From Planctomycetota bacterium (GTDB taxonomy: Bacteria > Planctomycetota > Phycisphaerae > Phycisphaerales > UBA1924), in the NCBI GenBank assembly GCA_030950285.1, contig JAUZRR010000011.1, positions 1 through 64,000 on the forward strand: 64,000 nt of DNA. The letters are read 5' to 3'. The notes beneath the pieces were generated by a model, which saw only the letters and a list, made by a program, of their open reading frames with translations, searched no databases and was not told the origin of the DNA. Shown here in pieces: positions 44,756 to 52,608 of this stretch. Position 1 is the first letter of the stretch; each line of letters begins with the position of its first letter. Position numbers and translations under genes: made by a program.

Positions 44756-46122
44756 CACCACGGCCAATCAAAGAACCAGTCGCGGAGATCGTTGGCTGTA
44801 GTCCACCATGAGTGGTCCGGGGGGAACACAGGCCAACCGCCTGAATCCGGATCACCCCAGGACTCCGAAATCGGAACTGTGTGCCCGGGAGGCCAGGACG
44901 GCTGGGGACCGGGCCATTCTCCGGAAATAATATCGAGATGCCCCGGCGGGTAGTACACGCTGGTTCCCATGTTGTGATCAGGACCCCAGTTATTCGAGAT
45001 CACCGACTGGTGATTCGGCGGCCACCGACTCTGCGAACGGTCGGTCTCGTGGACCCAGGTCTCGGTCCATGCCGTACGATGGTACGGGGGCATCTTCATC
45101 TGGAGCGAATCTGAATAGTAATGGTTCGGCCACCAGATCCGTGAAACTGTCGGCTCGTGCTCAGGCGGCATCGGACGACTCGACGAGGCCTGTTCTATGT
45201 GCCCGGGAGGCCAGGCCTTACTCACACTCGTTTCGTGGTAGGGGTCATCGGAATAGGTGACGAAGATGAGATGCCCGCCACGCGGAGGAAGCCATGTATT
45301 GGAAGCATACCAGATGTGGTTGGCCGGCCACTGCTTGCTTACTTCATACTGATGAGGACCGGTCGGCGTTGTTTTCGAGGCCCAGGCCTCGTGATCCCCG
45401 TCCGGATCCTCGCCGTCGTAACTTGCCGAAATGTTCCAGAGATGGTTCGGGGACCACCAGCCCGGGCGGTCCGGCGGCCACGTGTCGCTCACGCCCGACA
45501 GGTGCGTGTCCGGGGCACATCCCGAAGCCATGAATGCCTCTCGCCCGTGGGAGACAATGTATCCCATGTACTCGGCTGCCAACCGTGCCGCCTGGTCGAT
45601 ATCGTAGTTGCTCACTTCCTCACCGAATCGGTCGACGGTCACGAGCAGGTCCTCGGCGTTCACGTCGCCGTCAAAGTTAAGGTCGCCTTCGACATCCCCT
45701 GCGGCGACCGCCAGGAGCGTTTGTTCGATATCTGCTGCGCCAACGGCTCCCTGCGCATCCGGGGCGGTCTTCCCGAACGCCCCTTTCATCAAGAAACCGA
45801 TCGCCGTGACGATATCTTCAGACGTCTCGATCCCGTCCCCGTCCAAGTCTCCAACATCCAGATCGGGGCCGTACAACTCGGCCATCCGGTCCATGAGCAA
45901 CATGACAACATCCACATCACTCACGAGACAGTCGTTGTTGAGATCTGTCATCACCATGCTCGACCGCGACATGAACCGCGTCACGCCGGTCCGGTCTGGC
46001 GCGCCGTACTGGGCTGCGACAGACGCCGCCGTGACGGTAGTTCCGATCACACTGGTCATGATGTACGGCTTCGCACCCGCACCAAACCGGCCGGTTCGGA
46101 TCTTCCGACAATACTTCTTCAT
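44755..46122 (-). CDS. WPxxH repeat protein with EF-hand/dockerin-like motifs (middle gene)
   Basis: 455 residues. A basic N-terminus with a possible signal (AKPYIMTSVIGTTVTAASVAAQ) is followed by EF-hand-type segments DLNNDCLVSDVDVV, DLDGDGIETSEDIV and DLNFDGDVNAEDLLV. From about residue 215 to the end there are some 15 short repeats of the form H-x-x-x-[VI]-S-x-x-W-P-x-[NGD], for example PPGHIEQASS and PPNHQSVISNN. The start ATG at 46122 has AGGAGGA at 46131-46137, a very good ribosome binding site. The stop overlaps the next gene. Its promoter contains a run of 17 G between -35 and -10. No enzymatic motif is visible; a surface or matrix role is inferred. Confidence 0.85.
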   Translation of the reverse strand: MKKYCRKIRTGRFGAGAKPYIMTSVIGTTVTAASVAAQYGAPDRTGVTRFMSRSSMVMTDLNNDCLVSDVDVVMLLMDRMAELYGPDLDVGDLDGDGIETSEDIVTAIGFLMKGAFGKTAPDAQGAVGAADIEQTLLAVAAGDVEGDLNFDGDVNAEDLLVTVDRFGEEVSNYDIDQAARLAAEYMGYIVSHGREAFMASGCAPDTHLSGVSDTWPPDRPGWWSPNHLWNISASYDGEDPDGDHEAWASKTTPTGPHQYEVSKQWPANHIWYASNTWLPPRGGHLIFVTYSDDPYHETSVSKAWPPGHIEQASSSRPMPPEHEPTVSRIWWPNHYYSDSLQMKMPPYHRTAWTETWVHETDRSQSRWPPNHQSVISNNWGPDHNMGTSVYYPPGHLDIISGEWPGPQPSWPPGHTVPISESWGDPDSGGWPVFPPDHSWWTTANDLRDWFFDWPW

Positions 46123-46168
46123 GACAGGCGTCCTCCTGTTTCCGCTACGAAAGAGCGGCGACCTGCCG

Positions 46169-46199
46169 AGCATACCCCCCCCCCCCCCCCCTGTGTCAA
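46169..46199 (-). promoter_or_regulatory. Putative phase-variable promoter: TTGACA - CA + G17 - TATGCT
   Basis: On the minus strand TTGACA (46199-46194, perfect -35) is followed by CA and 17 consecutive G (46191-46175), then TATGCT (46174-46169, good -10). The spacer is 19 bp, two longer than the 17-bp optimum. Losing two G would restore the optimum, gaining G would weaken it. The -10 lies 46 bp upstream of the middle repeat-protein ATG. Homopolymer spacers of this kind control on/off switching of surface proteins in pathogens such as Neisseria. The exact G count may be affected by sequencing. Confidence 0.75.
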
Positions 46200-46287
46200 G
46201 CCGTATTCTGAAAGACAACACGGAAACTGCCTCAGCCGTTTCGAGAGCATCGGATTGATCTGGAGTCTTTGTGGCTTGCCGAGAGTC

Positions 46288-47307
46288 TCATCTTCCCGAC
46301 GCCGGTCTGCCCCACGATTCCGACACCGTCCCGACGTGCCCGGCCGGCCATGTGGGCTGCGGCCGGGTCCATGTTTCGGATACCTCCCCGGAATGCCCGG
46401 GCGGGTAGCGCTTGTCCGCGGCCTTTTCCTTATCCTTCCAGGTCTCCGAGACATCCTGCGTGTGGTTCGGCGGCCACCGGCTCAGCGACGGTGCGGTCTC
46501 GTGTGACCAGGTCATCGAAAGGTCGTCAAGGTGCTCGGGGGTGAGGAGCCTCATCGAGTCCCAATACCTGTGGTTCGTCCACCAGACACGCGAGACAACC
46601 GGGTTGTGGTCGTCGGGGTATGTCGAGGTGATCTCTTGCAGGTGGCCCGCGTGCCAGTACTTGCTGACACTTTCCTTGTGGTACTCCGGCGGCTCGGTGT
46701 CGGGCGACCGGGCGCGGCGTTTGTTGGGGGTGGCGGGGGGGAGCCACGTGCTCGAGGCGTACCAGAGGTGGTTGGCCGGCCACTGGCTGCTGATGTGTGT
46801 TTGGTGGGGCGCGGTGGGGTGGCGGCTGGAGGTGTACGAGAGGTGCTCGAGGGGGTCGGCTTCCTTGCCTTCGTACCTTGCCGAGATGTTGACGAGGTGG
46901 TTGGGCCGCCACCAGCCGGGGTGGTCGGCCGGCCATGCGTTGCTTGCGTCGGTCAGGTGCGTCTTTGCGGCGTCTGGTTGCTTCTCGGGCTGGCGGTGCG
47001 TTGCCTCGATGCGCGTGCCGAGCGCTGCGGCGGCGTGCCGCGCGGCGAGTTCGATATCCGTTGTTGCCCCGGGCGACTCTCGCAGCAGTTGCTCGATCGC
47101 GGCGACGATGTCTTCGTAGGTCCGGGCGCCGTCGCCGTCCTGGTCGCCGACCGCCAGGTCCGGGCCGTAGCGCTCGGTCAGCCGATCGTGGAGGGCAGCG
47201 ATATCCACGTCGTCCGCGTCGCCCACGTCGGCAGCGGCTGATGCGGCGATGCCGACGAGCGCCGCGGCGGCACACTGTCGGGCCAGAATGGCAGGATAGT
47301 GCTTCAT
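46288..47307 (-). CDS. WPxxH repeat protein with dockerin-like motif (first gene)
   Basis: 339 residues. A clear signal peptide (MKHYPAILARQCAAAALVGIAASAAA), an EF-hand-like segment (DLAVGDQDGDGARTYEDIV), a short linker, then about 13 repeats of the WPxxH type (RWPPNHTQDVSETW, TWPAGHVGTVSESW) through to the C-terminus. The order of variant repeats matches the middle gene one by one (PGWWRPNH, QWPANHLWYAS, VWWTNH, TWSHET), so the two arose by duplication. No good Shine-Dalgarno precedes ATG 47307. Upstream lies a tandem family B-related repeat. The gap of 165 bp to the middle gene contains the latter's own promoter. Confidence 0.85.
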   Translation of the reverse strand: MKHYPAILARQCAAAALVGIAASAAADVGDADDVDIAALHDRLTERYGPDLAVGDQDGDGARTYEDIVAAIEQLLRESPGATTDIELAARHAAAALGTRIEATHRQPEKQPDAAKTHLTDASNAWPADHPGWWRPNHLVNISARYEGKEADPLEHLSYTSSRHPTAPHQTHISSQWPANHLWYASSTWLPPATPNKRRARSPDTEPPEYHKESVSKYWHAGHLQEITSTYPDDHNPVVSRVWWTNHRYWDSMRLLTPEHLDDLSMTWSHETAPSLSRWPPNHTQDVSETWKDKEKAADKRYPPGHSGEVSETWTRPQPTWPAGHVGTVSESWGRPASGR

Positions 47308-47364
47308 CTTGCGTGCTCGAAGAATGCCGGACCAGAACAGACCCGACGGTTGCGTTCCAGGCTT

Positions 47365-47425
47365 TGCCAACGCGGGCTGGAAAGCCCGCTCCCCTGGAGT
47401 TGCCAACGCGGGCTGGAAAGCCCGC
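47365..47425. repeat. Tandem palindrome upstream of the WPxxH cluster
   Basis: Two direct copies with 36-bp period of a unit containing TGCCAAC followed by a perfect palindrome GCGGGCT, GGAA, AGCCCGC (47372-47389 and 47408-47425). The core GGCTGGAAAGCC is a family B relative. Confidence 0.9.
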
Positions 47426-47460
47426 CCCCCCGTATGGTTCAGAGGCTCCCGTCGCAGAGA

Positions 47461-47853
47461 CTACCCCATCTGAACCGGATCAAACGCCACGGCGAAGTCG
47501 TAGACGGCCATGAAGTCTTCGAGGGTGTCGTCTTCGGTTTTACGCATGAGCCCGACCTCGACCATCGCAAAGACGATGCGGCCGAAGTCGTCGGTGGTGT
47601 AGAGGCCCCAGTGCTCCAGGACGGTGCGGGCAAGGCGGCCGTAGCGTTCGATCGCGTAGTCGCGCAGTCCCAGGCAGAGCTCCTGGCCGCTGACGTGCTT
47701 GGACTCGTCGGACGCATCGCCGCGTTGGCCTTCGCCGTGGGACATCTCGACGGCGTGGGCAAGCCCGTCGCGGACGAACTGGAACGCTTCGCGGGGGAAG
47801 GGGCCGGCGATCGCGCGCATCTTTTGCCAGTCGACTTTGATGGTGTCGGACAC
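47461..47853 (-). CDS. Minf_1886 family protein
   Basis: 130 residues matching, from memory, the Minf_1886 (TIGR04138-type) family of Planctomycetota and Verrucomicrobiota: FVRDGLAHAVEM, HVSGQELCLGLRDYAIERYG, DDFGRIVFAMVEVGLMRKTEDD. Role unknown. GTG at 47853 with GGAG about 10 bp upstream is the preferred start; the frame is open to 47937 but begins inside low-information sequence. Confidence 0.8.
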   Translation of the reverse strand: MSDTIKVDWQKMRAIAGPFPREAFQFVRDGLAHAVEMSHGEGQRGDASDESKHVSGQELCLGLRDYAIERYGRLARTVLEHWGLYTTDDFGRIVFAMVEVGLMRKTEDDTLEDFMAVYDFAVAFDPVQMG

Positions 47854-47946
47854 GGGTACTGCTCCGGAGGTCTTCGGCCAAAGCGGGTCCGCCCGCCGGG
47901 CTCTCAGTATTCTACGCGCTTCGGCCCGGGCGGCCAAAGGTTCCCG

Positions 47947-48633
47947 TCAGAGCCGGGGTCGGCTCGTGTACGGGGACCCGGCAACCACGAACCGCAGCGG
48001 GGCGTGGGTCCACTTGTCGTCGCCGCTGAGCCCGACCCGAGGCCCGGTAACGATGCTGCTATCGGCCAAAGGAGCGGTTTTTCTTCGCTCAACCGCCAGA
48101 GCCCCGAGCCGGGGCATGCGCCTGGGCTTGGACCCGGACCCGACGCCCGCGGTCAGATCGAGGCCGTCGAGCGTCCGGTCGATAGCGAACGCCTGGCACA
48201 AGCGGGCGGGGCCGGAGCAGAGATCGCGGTCGGTGAGGGGGTTCTTGCGAGGTTTGGTGCCGGCGGGGTGGGCACGATTGGCACGGATCAGGTCGAGGCC
48301 TTCGGTCGGCTCGACCGCCCGCAGCAGCACCGCGACGGGGATCCCCTCGGCTTCGGCCGAGATGTTCATGCAGTGGTGCATGCCGTAGGTGAAGTAGACG
48401 TACGCGGTGCCCGCAGCCGCCCACATCGAGGCGACCCGCGGCGTGCGGCGGCCGCCGAAGGTGTGGGCGGCGGTGTCGGGGATACCGAGGTAGGCCTCGG
48501 TCTCGACGATGGTCCCGGCCAGGCGGGTGCCATCGGACAGTGTGCGGACGAGGGTGCAGCCCAGGAGCTTGCGGGCGAGCGTGACCGGGTCGGTCGCAAA
48601 GAACCCGCGGGTGAGCATGGTGTGGGGCGGCAT
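47947..48633 (-). CDS. DNA-3-methyladenine glycosylase (AAG/MPG type)
   Basis: Base-excision repair glycosylase removing alkylated purines. 228 residues of the AAG fold: VETEAYLGIPDTAAHTFGGRRTPR with the catalytic Glu, MWAAAGTAYVYFTYGMHHCMNISAEAEG with the Tyr that intercalates and the conserved FTYGMHHCMN. Ends with the WTHAPLRFVVAGSPYTS segment. ATG at 48633 (or 48618). The long upstream frame is spurious. Confidence 0.93.
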   Translation of the reverse strand: MPPHTMLTRGFFATDPVTLARKLLGCTLVRTLSDGTRLAGTIVETEAYLGIPDTAAHTFGGRRTPRVASMWAAAGTAYVYFTYGMHHCMNISAEAEGIPVAVLLRAVEPTEGLDLIRANRAHPAGTKPRKNPLTDRDLCSGPARLCQAFAIDRTLDGLDLTAGVGSGSKPRRMPRLGALAVERRKTAPLADSSIVTGPRVGLSGDDKWTHAPLRFVVAGSPYTSRPRL

Positions 48634-48669
48634 GGCGGGGAAGGGTACGGGAGTCCACAGTCTGGGTGC

Positions 48670-48731
48670 CACTGGGCGCCAGCCCAGTGCCGGGAGGTGC
48701 ACGACGTCTCGCACTGGGCTGTCGCCCGGTG
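48670..48731. repeat. Family C palindromes, pair
   Basis: CACTGGGC, GCCA, GCCCAGTG at 48670-48689 and a diverged copy CACTGGGC, TGTC, GCCCGGTG at 48712-48731. They fill the 140-bp gap between the glycosylase and the amidohydrolase, both on the minus strand. Confidence 0.85.
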
Positions 48732-48773
48732 TCACCCGACGCCGCCCGTGCGCACGACGCGAGAGCCGGACGG

Positions 48774-50390
48774 TCAGGGAGAGCCCGGGCAGCCTGTCCC
48801 AATCGCCAGCAGCCCGGCATGGGCGCGCGATCGAAGCACCCGTTCCGCGGGCATCTGCTCGGCGGGCGGCACGTCCCGAACATCGACCGCGACCAGCCCC
48901 AGCGGTTGGGCTCCGGGCGCGAGCACGCACGCCGACTCGTCCCACCCCAGCGCCCGGCAGCCGTTGATGGTCATCATCGCCAGCAGCGTCTCGGCGAGGG
49001 TGGGGTCGGCATCGGTCCCGTCGCGGGCAAAGAGCAGGCGGGCTTCGTCCAGGACACTGAGCCCCGGGCCGTCGGGGTGGGGGTCGGGGTGGGGGTCGGG
49101 GTGGGGGTCGGGGTGGGGGTGTACATCGGCTGGAAGCCGGTGCCACAGGTTGATGATCGAATCGGTGCCGAGGCAGACGTTGACCCCCGCAGCCAGCATC
49201 TCGCGGTAGCGGTGCGGGCCGAAGCGGGCGGGGGCACCGAAGTAGCTGCTGGCACGGGGGCAATAGGCGACGCTGGCGCCCGAGCGTTTGAGGATCTCGA
49301 GCGCCCGCGATGTTTCTGAGTCACCATCCGAGCCGATGTCGTTGACGTGGGCGACGACGAAGGGTGTCGCGTCGCGGGCCGCCTCGTCGAGCACCGGCCC
49401 GAGGTGGGCGAGGGGCGACTCGCCCTTTCCGATGTGCGCGAGAATGCCATCGGTCCAGACGCCAAGGCGCTCGAGCATCTCGCGTTGCGGCCCGGTGCCT
49501 TGGGCGATGAACTCACGCTCCTCGATCGTCTCGGCCAGGTGCGTCGCCAGGGGAAGGCCGAAGCGACGGGCGAGCCCGACCGCGCAGCGGTAGGCGGGCA
49601 GGCTGACGGTGTTGGGCGCGTGGGGCTGGAGGCCGAGCCGGGCAGTGGCCGGGGAGCGGTTCGCCCCGTCGAGCACCGTTTCGAGCCGCCCGAGCGCGGC
49701 CGCCTCACGCGAACCGATCGCAAAGAACTCGACGAACGACACCCCGGCCAGCGGCGACTCGGCGAGCGCCTCGAAAGGATCGAGCCGGGGAACGCCCGCC
49801 GCCGCCCCGGCAATATCGCCCACCAGCACAACCCCGGCCCGCAGCGAGAGCCCGATGCCCCGGCGGACCGACTCTTTGATCTCCCCGGCGGTCTGGGCCC
49901 GGCCCTCCCGGACCCGATCGACCCACGCGACAAACCCCCCACCCCCACCCCCACCCCCACCCCCACTCGCACCCCCACTCGCACTCTCGCCCTCGGCCGT
50001 GTCGAACGGCAGCGGGCCCAGGTGGGTGAGGTCGAGGTGGGTGTGGGCGTTGACCATGCCGGGCATCAGGACGGCGTGGGTGAGGTCGATCGGGATGGCG
50101 GCCGCTGCGCCGGGATGGGCGTTGATCTGGCGGGGGGTGCCCGAAGCGAGGATGCGGATGTCCCGGCGGGACGGCAGATCGAGCCCGTCCCCGGGCGATC
50201 CGGCGCAGGTACCGAGTTCGACAAGCAGGTCGGTCGGGCCCGGAAGAGGGCTGGCGGAGAGGGCGTCGGCCATCGGGCCGGGCGGTGTCGGCGAGGCGAT
50301 ACCGGCGGTTCGGAGCCGATAGAGGCCCGGGGCGGGGGGGAGCGTGGGGGGCATCGTGGGGGGTGGTTGTGGCAAGGGGGTGGATTTCAT
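48774..50390 (-). CDS. Amidohydrolase (ATZ/TRZ-like deaminase family) with repeat insertion
   Basis: 538 residues of the metal-dependent amidohydrolase superfamily. The metal-binding HxH is in MVNAHTHLDLTHLG, later GLQPHAP, THLAETIEERE and LGTDSIINL (Asp ligand). The closest relatives are S-adenosylhomocysteine or chlorohydrolase-type deaminases. Two low-complexity insertions interrupt it: a Gly-rich stretch (run of ten Gly, 49935-49985) and, right after LGTDSIINL, a segment HRLPADVHPHPDPHPD... made from a family B palindrome plus a 12-bp tandem repeat. The insert sits next to the catalytic Asp loop yet the frame is kept. ATG at 50390; the first 40 residues are Pro-rich and uncertain. Confidence 0.88.
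   Translation of the reverse strand: MKSTPLPQPPPTMPPTLPPAPGLYRLRTAGIASPTPPGPMADALSASPLPGPTDLLVELGTCAGSPGDGLDLPSRRDIRILASGTPRQINAHPGAAAAIPIDLTHAVLMPGMVNAHTHLDLTHLGPLPFDTAEGESASGGASGGGGGGGGGGFVAWVDRVREGRAQTAGEIKESVRRGIGLSLRAGVVLVGDIAGAAAGVPRLDPFEALAESPLAGVSFVEFFAIGSREAAALGRLETVLDGANRSPATARLGLQPHAPNTVSLPAYRCAVGLARRFGLPLATHLAETIEEREFIAQGTGPQREMLERLGVWTDGILAHIGKGESPLAHLGPVLDEAARDATPFVVAHVNDIGSDGDSETSRALEILKRSGASVAYCPRASSYFGAPARFGPHRYREMLAAGVNVCLGTDSIINLWHRLPADVHPHPDPHPDPHPDPHPDGPGLSVLDEARLLFARDGTDADPTLAETLLAMMTINGCRALGWDESACVLAPGAQPLGLVAVDVRDVPPAEQMPAERVLRSRAHAGLLAIGTGCPGSP
49073..49146. repeat. 12-bp microsatellite plus family B palindrome inside the amidohydrolase
   Basis: Four exact copies of CGGGGTGGGGGT at 49073-49120, followed by the palindrome ACATCGGC, TGGAA, GCCGGTGCCAC at 49123-49146. 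On the minus strand it is translated as HRLPADV then HPHPDPHPDPHPD. Confidence 0.95.
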
Positions 50391-50445
50391 GCCTGACTAC
50401 GCGTGCGGCCGATGAGACGGGGACGGCGCGATACTATTCAGGGGC

Positions 50446-50463
50446 GGGGGCTTTCCAGCCCCC
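50446..50463. repeat. Family B-related palindrome upstream of the OmpA-like gene
   Basis: GGGGGCT, TTCC, AGCCCCC, perfect, in the 197-bp gap between the divergent amidohydrolase and OmpA-like genes. The rest of the gap is C-rich and shows no promoter. Confidence 0.9.
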
Positions 50464-50587
50464 GGGCAACTGCGCCAGAGCGAACGGTACGCCCAGCCGG
50501 GTGTCGGCATGGGCGTCCCCCTTCACACCCCCACACCCCCACCCCCCTCGAACCACCCCCCTCAGACCCACTCCAGGAGACGACGCG

Positions 50588-51481
50588 ATGACACAACGAA
50601 CAGCTTTCTTCAGTCGGCACAACGTAAGACAAGCGGCGCTGCTGGCGCTGGCCGGGCTGACCGCGACCCTCGGCGGGTGCATCAGCCAGGTGGACTACGA
50701 CAACCTGCTGGTCACCAACCGCACACTCACCAACCGCAACCAAGAACTCCGGGCGTCGCTGGATGAGTGCGAAGCCGCCCGCTCGGCCCTCGGTGGCAGC
50801 CGCCAGAGCGGCGACACGACCATCAGCCAGCTCACCGCGCAGCTCAAGGAGAAGGACTCCCTCCTCGACGACTACGAGCAACGGATGCGCCAGCTCGAAG
50901 AGCAGATGCAGGGCTTCAGCTTCGGCGCCCTTGACCCGGTCACCGACGCGGCGCTGGCCGACCTGGCCGCGAGACACTCCAACCTGCTCAGCTACGACTC
51001 GGCGCAGGGGATGCTGCGATTCAACGCCGACCTGACGTTTGGCTCGGGCTCGGACGTGGTCAGCGCCGGAGCGAAACGAACCCTCAGCTCGCTGGCGAAC
51101 ATCCTCAAAGGCAGCGGCGCGTCGCAGTACGACCTGGTGATCGTCGGCCACACCGACTCCCAACGCATCAGCTCGGGGACCGCGCGGCGACACCCGACCA
51201 ACATGCACCTCTCCTGCCACCGGGCGATCTCGGTCCGCAACGAGCTGACCACGCTCGGGATCGACGGCTCCAAGATTCAGGCCGCCGGCTGGGGCGACCA
51301 ACGGCCGCTGGTCCCCAACAACGCCGACGGCAACACGCCGGCGAACCGGCGCGTCGAGATCTATGTCGGACGCTCGGTCGGCGGAGCCGGTGGCGGCGCG
51401 CCCGCGGGCGGCAGCGGGAGCGCTGGAGTCGATATCGACCGCCAAACGCCCCCGGATCGGCAGCCGGCGATCACCAAGTAA
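50588..51481 (+). CDS. OmpA-family lipoprotein
   Basis: 297 residues. A lipoprotein signal with lipobox LGGC (Cys31) anchors it to the outer membrane. A coiled-coil region (LTNRNQELRASLDECEAARSAL through YEQRMRQLEEQM) is followed by the OmpA peptidoglycan-binding domain: LVIVGHTDSQRISSG and NTPANRRVEIYV. A Gly-rich tail ends the protein. ATG at 50588 has AGGAGA at 50575. Followed 60 bp later by a terminator. Confidence 0.92.
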   Translation: MTQRTAFFSRHNVRQAALLALAGLTATLGGCISQVDYDNLLVTNRTLTNRNQELRASLDECEAARSALGGSRQSGDTTISQLTAQLKEKDSLLDDYEQRMRQLEEQMQGFSFGALDPVTDAALADLAARHSNLLSYDSAQGMLRFNADLTFGSGSDVVSAGAKRTLSSLANILKGSGASQYDLVIVGHTDSQRISSGTARRHPTNMHLSCHRAISVRNELTTLGIDGSKIQAAGWGDQRPLVPNNADGNTPANRRVEIYVGRSVGGAGGGAPAGGSGSAGVDIDRQTPPDRQPAITK

Positions 51482-51540
51482 GCGGCCCGATTGCCCCGGG
51501 CGGCCCATCCCCGGCGGCATCGAGAAAGACAAGCACTCCG

Positions 51541-51570
51541 AGCCCGGCCCGAAGACGGTCGGGCTTTTTT
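51541..51570 (+). terminator. Terminator of the OmpA-like gene
   Basis: AGCCCGGCC / GGTCGGGCT (one G-U pair) with loop CGAAGAC and a run of six T to 51570. Confidence 0.92.
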
Positions 51571-51619
51571 GTGTGGTGTCGGCGGGGTGTCCTTGTTCGT
51601 CTGTTGCACGTGGTGTCCT

Positions 51620-51714
51620 GCCCCCTCGCTTGCGCGAGAGGCTCTATGAAAGACAAGGGACGAGAACAAGAGACAACGAACGCAGTAGAGCCCCTCGCGC
51701 AAGCGAGGGGACAA
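51620..51714. repeat. Family A palindromes, inverted pair
   Basis: Reverse copy at 51620-51647 (CCCCCTCGC, TTGC, GCGAGAGGCTC; one arm eroded) and perfect forward copy at 51685-51714. Convergent gap between the OmpA-like gene and nadD. Confidence 0.9.
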
Positions 51715-51757
51715 CAACCGACCGGGCACCCGAAGCAACTCCACAACGCAAGATGCT

Positions 51758-52510
51758 CTATCGAAAAATGTAGAGCTTGTGCGCGCAGATGTAATCGAGC
51801 ACCGCCGGGTCGAGCAGGCGCTCGAGCGTTGCCCTGTCCTGCGGCTGTGCGGCCAGCGCCGTGCGGGCTTGGGTGGCGCTGCCCCGGACAAGAGGAATCG
51901 GCAACACCGCGTCCCGCCAGATCGTGAGCTCGTCCTCGCTCCACTCGGTCGTCGCCCGGAGGTGCGCAGCAAGCGCGGCCGCGTCGGCGAAGGGCTCACG
52001 GAGCACCACCAGAGGGGACGCCAGCGCGAGTATCTGGTGCGCCTCACGCCAGCGGTGGAACGCGGCGGCCTGGTCGGCACCGATGAGAAAGCGGAACTCG
52101 GCGTCGGGGCGAGCTTCGCGCGCGCGGCGGAGGGTGTCGATCCAGTAGCTCGGGGTGTTGTCGCCAGCGCGGTCGAACTCGTCGGTCCAGACCCCGGCCC
52201 GATCGAGACGATCGGTGGCGAGCTTGAGCATCGCCGCGCGGTGAACGTCGAGCGCGGGAGGGTCGGGCTTGAAGGGTGAACGGGCGGCGGGGACAAAGAC
52301 AAGCCAGCCGCCCGGCGCGAGCGCAACGGCCCGCACACGCTCGGCGATCTGCACGTGGGCAAGGGTCGGCGGGTCGAACGAGCCGCCGACGAGGAGGATG
52401 TCCAGGTCGCCCTCGGGCACCGGCAGCGGGGTGATCGCGGGGTGCGGATGGGGGCGCGGATGGGGGTTCGGCTCGGGAGGTCGCGGCGTGTTGGAATGAT
52501 CGGAGGTCAT
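51758..52510 (-). CDS. nadD: Nicotinate-nucleotide adenylyltransferase
   Basis: Adenylates nicotinate mononucleotide in NAD synthesis. 250 residues. The nucleotidyltransferase signature is ILLVGGSFDPPTLAHVQ near residue 40, then SPFKPDP and FLIGADQAAAFHRW; IPLVRGSATQAR is the ISSTxxR-type motif near the C-terminus. The first 35 residues are an odd His/Pro-rich extension (PNPHPRPHPHP) encoded by a microsatellite; a functional start further in is possible but no Met is available. ATG at 52510. Confidence 0.92.
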   Translation of the reverse strand: MTSDHSNTPRPPEPNPHPRPHPHPAITPLPVPEGDLDILLVGGSFDPPTLAHVQIAERVRAVALAPGGWLVFVPAARSPFKPDPPALDVHRAAMLKLATDRLDRAGVWTDEFDRAGDNTPSYWIDTLRRAREARPDAEFRFLIGADQAAAFHRWREAHQILALASPLVVLREPFADAAALAAHLRATTEWSEDELTIWRDAVLPIPLVRGSATQARTALAAQPQDRATLERLLDPAVLDYICAHKLYIFR

Positions 52511-52608
52511 GCTGCTGGGGATGGTATGGGGAGGCGGCGCGGCTGCGCGAATCGATCGCCTGGACACCGCGCCAGAGCCGGGGGTGGGCGGCTACACTTG
52601 GCCCGAGA

